In this document: positions 1-11,275 of the stretch, in pieces
Layout: each line of letters starts with the position of its first letter
How positions within the stretch are numbered: position 1 is the stretch's first letter
Assembly: GCA_000231825.2 (NCBI GenBank)
Contig: JH720320.1
Location: 146,058 to 210,057 of the forward strand
Direction of reading: 5' to 3'
DNA length: 64,000 nt
Source of the DNA: Tetrahymena elliotti 4EA
Taxonomy: Eukaryota > Ciliophora > Oligohymenophorea > Hymenostomatida > Tetrahymenidae
The notes under the pieces: model-generated
Told to the model about the DNA's origin: nothing
Databases searched by the model: none
What the model saw: only the letters and a program-made list of their open reading frames with translations
Program-made: the position numbers and the translations under genes

Positions 1-3000
1 TTATAAATTTTGATCTGTGAATGAATTGAATAACAAAATTAACATTTATAGTTAAATTCGTTATTGGCTTTTAAATTCAAAGTCTTTTTTAGCTAAATAA
101 AAAATAAATTTACCTGTAAGAAAAGTCTAATTGAATAATTTCAAAAGGAATTTCGTTGATTCCAATAAGCAATCTCTAAGATTTTTAAACTCCTGGTAAT
201 ATTTCTGTATCAAGTTCTTAAGGATCAAGCTCTAGGGTATTGGCTATTCAAAATAAATTAAAATTAAATTGTTGTATTTTCGTATTTTTTAAAATAATTT
301 ACTCTTTCCTGGGTTGTAGTATACTTACAAATCTGAGATAACTTCCTCTATTCTATTTGTGAAATATAAAACTATTTCTAAAATATCAGCTCTATCGTTA
401 ACCATCAATCTACTGATTAATCCAATCTAAATGTCTTCATTTTAGAATAGTGGGAAGTTTTCCTTTAAGCAGCCTCTTTTGAATCTATACATCATTTGTG
501 GGTTATTAGGTAGATAGCTAAAAAGATTATAGTCATTTCTTATAAGTTTTCCTTTGATAATTTTAGGAGCCTTATTTTCATAATATTATACAGGGTTTTA
601 GAAAGGGAAAATTAATGCTGCGCTTTCAGGGTCAATCTATCTCATATCTTATGCAAAGTTGACTGGTATAGTCTAGAAATCTAAATTAAAAAATTGACTT
701 TACATTTTACATTGATTGATACAAAAATAAATAAATAAAAATGATTTTTTACTATCCTGAGCTTCAAAAAATACTGGAGAAATTTTATTTTAAATGGTAT
801 TTTGATTGCTACTGTTAAATTTATCATATGAGAGAGGTCTATTCTAGATATCTCTCTATTAAGGAGAAACATATTGATTTCCTCTTTTTCCCATTTCTGA
901 AAGTTTATATTAGTTCTATTATTGATGTTAATTCTATCTTTGAGCACTTTCATATTTGAAAGCACTTTGCTACCTATTTTCCATTCCATTTTTATCATCT
1001 AAACATTCATCTTAATTATTTTAATAATCATGAAACATTTTTTGAAAAATCTAAGTTATTTAATTACTTATACGTTTAGCATCAGATAGCATGCTATTTG
1101 TAGCCATATTATCAACATCTTATTCTATAATTATTTCTTATGGCTTTTAAGCAGTGAACTTCTTAGGTTGAGCTAATTAAAAAAAAGTTGATTTAAAGTT
1201 ATTAAAAATTAATTAAATTACTTTAAGCCATTTATTAAGCTCCAACTTCTTACTCTGCAGCATTCATAAATTAATCTTGCTAATTTTCAGGTTTATTTGC
1301 TTATAGCATTAACAAATCTATTCTGACATGAAGCTAAGTATTTATTTGTTATAGCTCTTCAATCTATTTATTAGCATTAATTTATTGTTTTGATTATTAC
1401 ACGAGAATTCTAATTGAATAAAGTAAAATACCTAATCTAATAATTATTTATCAGGTTGCTTTGATTGGTCAAGCTTTTCTTAAAGATCCTTAACCTATTA
1501 AGTTAAAGAATGATTCTTCTCTTCTACTTCTTTCAATTTTTTATATTTTTCTTCAAGTTCTTTGTATTTTTAATTTAAACTTTGATGTTCGCTCTCCTAT
1601 TTTGCAATTTAGGCTCCTGCATGATTGATTTGTTCATTAAGTAGATTATATTTTAATTTTAGTTCATCCAAATTCTTTTTCTAATTTATTTAATTATATT
1701 AATAAGAATTGTTTATCAAAAAAAAAATACTTCTTAGGCTAGCTCTTTGTGAAGGTTGAAAAGTAGCTCATTTTATTCTTAATTAAGTTTGATTTATTTC
1801 TTTAAATCTTCCTATTACTCATCAAGTTGTTTCTTATATTTTTGGGTTTCCTCATCACTATTCTTTTGTGGAATTATTTCTTGATGAGCTTATTCTAATT
1901 ATTGAATTCTAACGCTAAGAGCAGCAACCTTAGACTTTTCTTCCCTAATTTATTTTTCACTGTCAAGTGTAATCTCTTCAATCAATTTATTCTTTTAAAG
2001 TAATTCTCTTTAAATTTGATTAATTATCTCTTCATATTCACTTTGATCTTATTACTATTTATTATTTTATTGATTTTATTTTTCTTATAATAGCTTAGCC
2101 ATTTCTTAACTGTGGGTATTATTTTATTAAACAAGTTGATTCTACAACTCATTTACTTATCTTTATGCTTCAGTTAGTTGAACTTAAAGTTAATCATTTA
2201 AATCCTATAGCTGTTTAGTATCTTTTTTAAATTTATTCAAATTTTCCAAGTGAAGATTCTTTTCTTCTTACCATTTATTTCTCATTTCAACATATTTATG
2301 ATTATCATTTGTGGTTTTGATTTCTGATTTCATTTCTTATGTATTCTATCTGTCATTCTCCATACTTAATAGTTTATCATTCATGGTATCAATTTCTTAC
2401 TCTTTTAATTCTAATTCCTTTTACAATAGTTTATTTTGATCAAATAATTTTTTATTCTCTTCACCAAGTTTTTGAGATTATTTTTTCAAATCCTAAATAA
2501 TGGCTTCCTATTCTTCTAGTTATTTTTAGCCCTTACTCTGTTACTTTTCTATACCAGATTATATCAAATCAACTTATTACTTTATATAAATTAAATTAAA
2601 ATAAAAAATTAAACTAAAATCATTTTATTTAAATTTCTTTTACTCTATAATTAGCAAAGTCACTCTTAACATGTTAGTGCTCATCAGCAAGATGTGAATG
2701 TTGCTGAATTAGTTTTAAGTGATCTTCATTTAATTTTTTTAATTTGATTTCCAAATCATTCTTTTCTACTGTAACTAAAGATATTTCTTTTTCCAACTAA
2801 CTTTATGTTTTAGAAAGTCTATCGGTCACTCTCTCTTCTAATTTAGATTGTTTCATCTTTTCTGAATCCAAATCTTTTTCAAGTTTCTCATTTTTTTATT
2901 TAAATTCATTTAATTCGTTTTAAATGTTCATGATTTAACCCTCTAAATCTTATTTTTACTCAAGTAGTGTTTTATACTTATCATCTGAATGATTAATTTC

Positions 3001-5121
3001 TTCTTTTAAATTGCTAATCTCATTCTCCAAAAGATTTATTTTTTCAATAAACTTCTCTCCTTCCTTCGCATTACCAGACTCATAAAGCTATATTTTTTAT
3101 TAGTATTTTAGAATATCCTTTTCTAAATGATCCTTAACTGTCTTTAACTCTATCATTTCTTTTGACATTAACTTCATAGCATCTTTTTAACTATTTATTT
3201 CAGCATCTTTATTGAATAAAACCTTTTCAAGCTGAAACTTTTCTTCTTTCTCTTTGTTAATTGCAGCCTTATGCTTATTTTATTAAATTAATTAATTTTT
3301 TGTAATCAATAAATAAAAACTTGACATAAAGAAATATATTTATTTTAAGGTATAAAAAATTGAAGTAAATTAATATATTATCAAGCTTACTTCTTCACGA
3401 GATACTCCTTTAGAGATAACCGGTTTACTTTTGTTTGGATCAAAACGAGACATTGAGCTAGATTTTTCTAGTTCATAGTTTGATCTGACTGATAAACGAC
3501 TCTCTCTTAATTTGCTACGTTCTTAATCTGCCATTTAATTAAGAGCTGCCTAAAACTTACTGTTTTTCATTTCAAAAGAGCCTTTTAATGAGCTTTAATT
3601 AATCTAACTGTGATATCTTTTGTTGTTTGAGCTTTAATTGATATCTTGTTTAATTTAAGATAAATTTTTGTTGCTTCTTTCAAAATCTTCCCCTTCTTCC
3701 TCAATAACAGAGGGCATTTTATTATGACGGGATTAATAAATATTGAAATCATTATTATTCTTAAAACCAGAATTATTACTTGCTTAGATACTTGAACCTT
3801 TATAAATACCATCATCACCATCTTCATCATTAACATTTTCATTAAAATAATGCATGTGACTATTTTTGATTTGGCTTTACATTTATTATTCTTAGATCTA
3901 GTTGTTCTAATGCTACTTCATTTAATTTTATTACTCTTATTATTTCTAAAGCTATTTCTATCTTTCAATTTCTTCTTCCTTTTGTTTGAGCAACAACTTT
4001 TACTATCTTTCCTATTCTTTTTGTTTCTCTATCTCTTTCTGTCTTTCTAGCTCTTTTTGCTTTTCAATTTGTCTTTGCTTTTCTTCCTCTTATTATTTTT
4101 TCAAAAGCTACTACTACTTTTCTTATTCTAATTATCTCTACATTTCCTATTCCTTTTGCTTTTTTAATTGCAATTACTTTTCTTATTCCTGTTAATCTTA
4201 TAAGAGTTTTTGTTATTTCTATTTAACTTCTTCCTCTTCTAATCTTTGTCTTTCTTTTTCTTTCATTTCAAGCATTTGTTAATGTCTTTAATTTTAAAGC
4301 TCTTCTAATTCTCTTTATTCCTACTCATATCTTTGCCTTTCAATTTCTTACTCTCTCATTTTTTACTCTTCTATTTTTCTCTAAGATTATCCTTGAACCT
4401 ATCCTTGGGGGGCTTAATTATTTGGAATAGTTTCTCCTAAAAATTGTGTTAAAGTTTATTCATACTAATCCAAAAAATAGTTAATCAAGTGTTCTGCATT
4501 ATTTGTCCTTTTGTATTATAATAAAGTATCTAAAACTTCCTAATCAACAATAGAAATCATTTCTGCTTTATTTTTAATTTCATCATCTCTTAAATTGCAA
4601 TTATCAAAAATACTTTTAATATCTGAGAGCTTTTTGATGAATTAATCTAAATATTAATCATAATCTAAATTCTAAATGCAAGACAATCTTATTTATTCTA
4701 AGAGCTTTAAATTTTCTTTATAATATTAATTATAATCATTAGCATTTAATCCTTTAATCTTAGTTGCCATCGACTCAGTCAAGGAAGGTTAAGGTGTACC
4801 TTTATTTGTTTAACTTTAATTTATTTAAGTTCTACTTCCTTATAAACCTTATTAAGTTGTGGATGCCTTATTCATAGTACTAAGATTTTGATTCAAATCA
4901 CCTTAACTTTATCTGTTTTAAGATACTCCAATGTAATTTTATTCAATCAAATTATTTTAAATGGCTCCTATGTCTTAAGTTTAGATTTTTCTGTCTGTTG
5001 GAATATAGCATTCTCCTTGCCTTAAAGTATCAATTAACTACTTAAATTTGGACACTGACCTTTATTTATTCTATCTTACAGGATAAATTTATGATAAGAT
5101 AACACAGCACTCTAGGAGCAT
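1..5121 (-). CDS. Large coiled-coil protein with C-terminal alpha-adaptin-appendage-like domain (3' end off window)
   Basis: Multi-exon gene in ciliate code, about 1500 residues visible. My exons are 5121-3391, 3273-2644, 2579-1731, 1680-1432, 1363-1222, 1172-753, 680-329, 243-114 and 14-1; all introns between them are GT..AG and AT-rich. Residues about 1-120 are Q/N/S-rich, about 235-400 are an E/Q/K/R-rich helix, about 400-560 are Ser/Asn-rich, and about 577-1150 form a long heptad-like coiled coil. A Q/N-rich linker follows. Exons 7-8 encode a compact domain with FPLFQNEDIQIGLISR, then VLYFTNR, then ILPGVQKSQRLLIGINEIPF, which I read as resembling the start of the alpha-adaptin appendage of AP-2. 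That fold binds endocytic accessory proteins. The joint from exon 7 to exon 8 does not keep frame with the obvious splice sites. The start is the first ATG of the open frame; an upstream exon is possible. Exon calls are confident, function is inferred. Confidence 0.8.
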
Positions 5122-5360
5122 CCTGACAAAATTTTAACTATTTTATTACTCAACTTATGCTTTAGTTTTACATTAATAAAAAAATATTTAAGAAAATAAT
5201 TAAGTAGTTAGTGAACTAAGTTTTTTATTTTCAAATTTTTAATCAAAAAATATCTGAAAAATAATAGCAAAAACAAATAAAAAATTATTGCTTTGTATGA
5301 ATATTTTAACTGGACTAAAGACTTGAATATAATTTATGAATTAATGTAAAAAGTAATATT

Positions 5361-6083
5361 TCATATAATTTATATCCATCCATAAAATTCATTAAAATAT
5401 CCAACTAAATCCAAACTGTTTTAAATAATGTCGATAGGTATTATGGTCATAAACATCAAATTTTAAATTTTACTTGGATTTTCACTATTTAAGTACATGG
5501 TACCAAAAGTTTTTTCATCAAATCCAAATGTACTAAATTAGGCAACATCTGTAAAGAAATCCATTAATTGATGATCTTAAAATGATTCTATAAAAAAAAT
5601 ATTTCCCTCTAACAAGCATGCAGTAATAAACTAAATATTAATAAAAAAATAATGATTTTTCTCAATTCCTTGAACTTCTTTTCATTTAAATAAGACTGCA
5701 AAAACATAATAGTTCTTATTTCAAAGGTTAAGTTTTAATTATATTAGTATTTTGTAGTATAGTTACTTTTAAAGCATAAAGCCTTGAATGCAACCTCTCT
5801 TTTTGATTAGTAATTATATCATTGCAAATGGTTATCATCTAATTATTGATTTCTCTAAATATTATTACAAAATAAGAGTCAGCCTTGCATAAAAATAAGT
5901 GATTTTATGTAATTTTAAGCTAATCTATTTAGAATTATTTAAATTATTAATTTACTAACTATTTTATGAAATGAGCTTCTTGAATTCTTTTGTTGCAGAA
6001 TATTTGATTGTCTTTCCATTTTTATCTGGCTATTCAATATGCAAAAGAATTAACCTTAACTAATTTAAGTCTAATTCACTCAT
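5361..6083 (-). CDS. Small three-exon gene, unknown function (183 aa)
   Basis: Exons 6083-5960, 5924-5767 and 5630-5361 join in frame to 184 codons ending in TGA. Introns are 5925-5959 (only 35 bp) and 5631-5766; both are GT..AG. The protein begins MSELDLNQLRLILLHIEQPD and is mostly predicted helix, with FITACLLEGNIFFIESF and DVAQFSTFGFDEKTFG in the last exon. The pattern of short amphipathic helices is loosely like a VHS/ENTH-type helical domain, but I see no diagnostic motif, so this is only a guess. It lies 239 bp upstream of the coiled-coil/appendage gene on the same strand. Support comes from higher GC than the flanks and from three exons whose phases agree. I do not recognise the family. 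Confidence 0.55.
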
Positions 6084-7654
6084 CAAGCTTCAAATTACTA
6101 TTCAAACTTTTCTTTTATTTATGATGTATTTATTTGCTTCAAGCTTAAACTATATTTTATTTTATGATACTAATTTTTTTCTAAATCAAATTTTCAATAA
6201 CTATTATTTATTTACTTTTTTATTAATCAACTTAATAACAAAAATCCATTCCTAAATACATTCATTCACTCATTCATAACTATATTCGTTTGCTTGATAA
6301 ATTTCAAAATATGCTTATTGTAAAAAATTTAAAAAATCTTAAATATAGACTATCTATAGTTTCAATTACTTAATTCCTAAGATCCAAAAGATACTATTTC
6401 CTAAGAATGTATACATTATGAATACAATTTTTATAACAATTTAGTTCATATCAATTCTTATTATTTATGATAAACTAGAGAATTATTTTATAAATGTAAA
6501 AATAAATAAAAATTGTTTTACAAATTTAGTAACAGAATATTAAATTTGTTTTAAAATAATGTCTTGGCCTAAACTTTTTTAAATATTGATTCAAAATTAA
6601 AATAATATGAATTTTAAAGAATTAGACAATTTTTTTGGCAATTTTTGAAAATTGGTTTTTTTAAATGTATTTTAAAAAATATTTCGTTTAATAGCAAATC
6701 CTATTTGATATAGCTAGTAATTCAACATTTAAGGAATTTGAATTTAAATATTTGCTTTGTTAAGAATTTAGAATCAATAAATTATAGATCCGATGCAAGT
6801 TACATTGAGTATTTTAAAATTTGTGATATGTATTGCTTTAATATACTAAATTGTTATTTCTATAAAGTACCAGCTTATTTGTTTCAATCAGAAATCTTTA
6901 TTCTTTGAAATAAAAATTATATTTATCAATTTTAAAAGAATCATTAAATAGCTAGTAAAACTAATTATATATATCTTACTATCTCTATTATGAGATATGT
7001 TTACTCTATTCATAATATATCATTAAAACTCTTTATAAGGTTACAATTTTCCAAAAAATGATTTCAAAAATTAAGCTTAGCTTTGAGCAACTAAGTCAGG
7101 TGTATGGAAATAGATATTCTAAGTAAAAAATGATAAAAAAAAAAATCATATTTTTTAATCAATTTAAATTACTAAGACTCTTATTGATTTAATTTATGGA
7201 TATAATATGTATATTTTGGTATAATTATAATTTTGAGAGGAGATTTATTATTTTTAAGTCTACTATTAAAACTGGAAAACATAAGCATACAAATTTTATG
7301 GAATTTAAGTAAGACTTATAGTTTTATTTATTAAACCTATTAAAATAACACCTTCATAAATTTTTAGATTGATGGCTTGATTTTTTTAGTTTAATAATCA
7401 TAATTTATTTTGATATTTAAAGTAGCCAAATATTGTAAAAAAAAAAATAAGTAAAAAATAATAGCATTAGCCTTAAATAAGTTATAATTAATAAATATTA
7501 AAAAGGAGACATTCCAAAAATAATTTTATATTTCAAGTATATTAGCAAAAGACTTTCCATTTTACATACTGAGCAACATTATAAATAGGATAGGTAAAGA
7601 CTTTTTTAAGTTATACATAAATATTTCTGAAAAAAAACAGTAATTCGAAATAAA
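6084..7654. other. AT-rich spacer between divergent genes
   Basis: Promoter-side spacer of both the minus-strand gene at 6083 and the plus-strand gene at 7655. It holds only short chance frames and A/T runs; no element is recognised. Confidence 0.6.
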
Positions 7655-8231
7655 ATGTCTAAAAAAGACGATTTGAATAGAGTTAGTGCAAAGGATGATG
7701 ATCCGGTTAGAAAATTATGTGTCAGATTTAACAAAGATTATATTCATACTAGAGATTTTAAAGATGCTGTGGCTTATTTGCAGTTAAGAGGTAATGGATG
7801 TCCTAGAAAAGAAGCTATTTTATTTGCAGCAAAAAATAATTGTAGAGTTGACACTACAAAAATTATAGATGGGCCTAGAAACTTTAGGACTTTGCAAATT
7901 TAATAAGTACCAACATATATGGTCTCTGAAGGGTGGTTATATGGATAGTAAGACTATTTGCTTGGTTCTTGTTTTCCATCAAGATACTCAGAAACATACT
8001 TAGACCATCAGATGGTAATTGAATCATATACTTTTATTATTTTCATTCAAAAAAGTTACTTCTTGTTTAGAAAAAAAATGATAGGTTAATTTCCTTCTAC
8101 AAATTTTAAATAAGAAAAATTTTTTATTGAGGGGAAAAGATAACTGACTGACTAATACATTCAACTTCAAAAAATAATTTTGAAAATTGTAAAATATTCA
8201 AATAAATTAGCAAATAGCAAATTCAAATGAA
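7655..8231 (+). CDS. Unrecognised conserved-looking protein, C-terminus uncertain
   Basis: ATG at 7655 follows a TAAAATG context. The frame stays open in ciliate code to TGA at 8229-8231. The first 120 residues look like a real globular protein: VRKLCVRFNKDYIHTRDFKD, then LRGNGCPRKEAILFAAKNNC, then a Trp/Tyr-rich stretch. From 8015 to 8070 there is an intron-like GTAATT...TTTAG segment of 56 bp. If it is spliced out, the protein ends earlier, at TGA 8128-8130. I cannot decide between the two ends. No family recognised; four cysteines are present but in no zinc-binding spacing I know. Confidence 0.65.
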
Positions 8232-8471
8232 TATAAATTGTCTAATTACAAGAGTTAATATTCTAATAAACAAATTTAAAATATTTAACTGAATGGTTTT
8301 ATCTATCATAGTCAAAATAAATCCATAGATTTTAAAATTTCATAAATATATTTTTTAGAAGGAAGGTTTATTTTTTAATGATGTTTATCAAAAATAATTT
8401 AAAAAATATCACAAAATAAATATAAATAGAATCATAAATTAGAAGAAAATTTTGATGAATAGGAGATAAAA

Positions 8472-10493
8472 ATGAGGAAAGAATATAAAGAAATGATTAA
8501 CAGAATGAAAAGCTATGTCAAATAAGTAAATTAAAAATACAACTTTAGCAATGAATAAGGGGATAAGCTTATTGATATGGTCAAGAAGATAGTAAAGGGA
8601 ATGAAGAGTGAGTTAGAAAATAGATAATATTTTGTTATGAATAATATTCGCTACTATGATGCAGCAGAAGCAATTATGAAAAAGAGAATGCTTAGTGAAG
8701 AAGATAAAAATATTTTGATTGAGAAGCTAAATGTTTTCAACAATTATGAAAATGAAGAGGATTTTTAGTAGGTACAAATTATAAAAGTAAATGATGATGA
8801 GTAAAGTGATGATAACAGTCCTATGAAAAATCCATTTTTTGTAGGAATGTTTAACGGCCAGTCCCAAAAAGCTGCTACATCTTAGCCAAAGTTTAAGCTC
8901 TCTATAGTTGGACAGGACTAGAATGTAAATGCCAATATTACATATGCACATTAGTTAAAGAACTTGGAATGTGCAACTAATCTTCTTGAATAATTTGAGA
9001 AAGGTGAAGCAGAAGATATGCCTAATGGGCCTCAAGGAAAATTTGATAGAAGCTATGCAAATTAGAAAAAAAAGAGATAAGAATAAATGAAATAGAATCT
9101 GCATTTAGTCAGAACAGAAAATTAAGCTGGTTTGGAAGGCCAGTTCAATTAGTAAAAATATTTTTATTCAAAGTAAGAAAAAGATCACATCAATCTTAGG
9201 AAAGACTAAAAAGTAAAAGAAGATTTGTAAAATGCTATTTTTGATATTTATAAATAAAACTATGAGGATGGTTATTACAGATATATTGATAGTGTTACTA
9301 GTATGAGCTAGAATACTAATTAACAGAAAGATTTTTCTAAAGTCAATACTTAAGAGTATGAAAAAGTTAATTAAAAAACAGATGATTGCAATCAATTTCA
9401 CAGTGAGAAAATTATTGACATGGATGTTATTAAGTTAATGAAAGAAAAGTAGGATATTTTTCAAAAAAATTTTAGGTAAAAGATATCGTCTTAAGGAGTG
9501 CTGCATAGGTTAAAGAATTAAAAATACAATTAGACTCTAATCAATTTTAGATAAAGTTAAAGCAGCAGTACACAAAGCAGAGATAAAGAAAAGACTAAAG
9601 GCATAAACAGATTTAATTAAACGGGTGAATTTAAAAATGGAGTCTCAAATTCCAATTAATATAATTCTATTTTTGGCTCCTAAAAGCATTCTAATAATCT
9701 TTCTTTAATGAACCTGAGTGCAGCGAAGTTAAAAAATTCAAATAGTTCCAATCATTTACTAAATAAATTTTCAGCAACTCCATCAACAACAGTAGCAACA
9801 TCTAATAATCTTCTTTACAAATAGAAACCACCATCTTAGTTATAAGTTTCTCGCTCTGCTAATCAATTAATATATAGTAAGCAATAAGATAGCAAAAAAT
9901 AAAATGCTAAAAAGCAATCATAGAATCAAAAAGTTCAGGATGAAAAGTAAAAAAGCAGAAGATTAATTTTAAGAAATTTTAACAATGAAGAATAATAAAC
10001 CTAATCTAGGAGAGAGATATTACCTAATAGGACTGTAACATGGAGTGTAGGTGGAGATTAATAAAATCAGTATTAGACCGGATCAAATAACTTATCTATG
10101 TTACAATAATCTGACATATAATAAGATCAAGCTTTATACAAGAAAAAAAAACAAGATGAAATCAGCTAGAGAAGCAATTCTTAATCATTAGTTAGTAATA
10201 TAAGAAATATTTCTTCTATTAATATTAGTCCTTTACATAACTCCCCAGAAAATAAATTGGCTTAATAATACTATTACTAAGGTGCAAGTAATAAATTAGA
10301 TAAAAACAATTTAACACAAAAAGAGCAGCTATTTTAATCAGCAGGGAACCACTAGAAAAAAATTTCGATTATAAATGAATCAGGTTTTGCTTCTAACACA
10401 ATTTAGTCAACTAATATTACCACTAAAGCTGGGGTAGCTACAAATATTAATATTGACTTTACTCCAAAGTCTCTAAATATTTTCAAATAATGA
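8472..10493 (+). CDS. Q/N/S-rich hypothetical protein, single exon (673 aa)
   Basis: Uninterrupted 674-codon frame ending at TGA 10491-10493, with dozens of in-frame TAA/TAG codons read as Gln. The N-terminal 100 residues are helical and charged (MRKEYKEMINRMKSYVKQVN). Residues about 100-330 are mixed helix and acidic linkers. Residues about 340-673 are low-complexity Ser/Asn/Gln with basic patches. No signal peptide, transmembrane segment or catalytic motif is visible. Such long disordered tails are common in ciliate cytoskeletal and regulatory proteins, so no function can be assigned. The start is favoured because it follows AGATAAAA and no in-frame ATG lies just upstream. Confidence 0.85.
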
Positions 10494-10757
10494 TGCTAAT
10501 TTTTTAATGATGAGCAGTTGACTAGCATTTTAATAAGCGAGTATATATAAGCGGGATAAATAAGTAGTGTTATTAGTATTTAATTGCTCTTTTATCTTTG
10601 TTTGTTATTTAATTTTTTAAAACTTTTAAATTCCACTAATTTATTTTTTAAGAAGTCTATAAAACTTAAAGTAATCACATGAGTCAGTTTAAATTATATT
10701 TTAAAGTTGAAATATATTTATATTTAACTTTACCAAGTATTTTTTCTAAAAAAATTT

Positions 10758-11275
10758 GGCTATTTCATTCAGTGTTTTTTGTGATAGCCATAAATAATTA
10801 TTAAATAATGTAAGTTTTTATACGTAAAAATGAGAAATATGGTGTTCGTTTTGTTTTTATTTGATTTTGCTTATTCCCAATTTCTTATGAGAACTTGGTT
10901 GGCTATTGCATTAAGTGTATTTTATAACAATCTTTTGTGATAGCATAAATAATTATTAAATAAATGTAAATTTTTAACAGAAAAATGAGAAATATGAAAG
11001 TTGATTTCTTATTAGATTTTGCTTATTCTCAATTTCTTTAAAAAAATTAGCAAACAAAAGAAAAGAAAAAAATATTTCTGAATTTTAGGTGAGAAATCGG
11101 CTATTAGATGAAGTGTATTTTATAATAGCCATAAATAATTATGAAATAAAGTAAGTTCTTACTAGTAAAAATGAGAAATATGTTTCGTTTTTTTATTTGA
11201 TTTTGTTTTTCATAAAATCTGAGAGAAAAACTAGCAAACAAAAGAAGAAGAAAATATTGATTTTAGGTGAGAACC
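10758..11275. repeat. Three diverged tandem copies of a hairpin-bearing unit
   Basis: Units start at 10758, 10901 and 11099, each with GGCTATT. In copies 1 and 3 this pairs with a downstream ATAGCC (copy 3 gives a perfect GGCTATT/AATAGCC stem); in copy 2 the second arm has lost its last base. After the stem all three continue ATAAATAATTA(T/-)..., then a GTAAAAATGAGAAATAT box, then a T-rich stretch. Copies 2 and 3 also share ACAAAAGAA and TTTTAGGTGAGAA at the end. No coding frame is supported. Confidence 0.75.

Noticed and set aside
681..998. A 105-residue minus-strand frame
   Set aside because: Another frame of the same strand joins in phase to the exons on both sides and reads as Q/N-rich protein of the large coiled-coil gene.
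3585..4195. Frames on both strands over the low-complexity part of the coiled-coil gene
   Set aside because: They are shadows of the repetitive Glu/Gln/Lys-coding exon 1.
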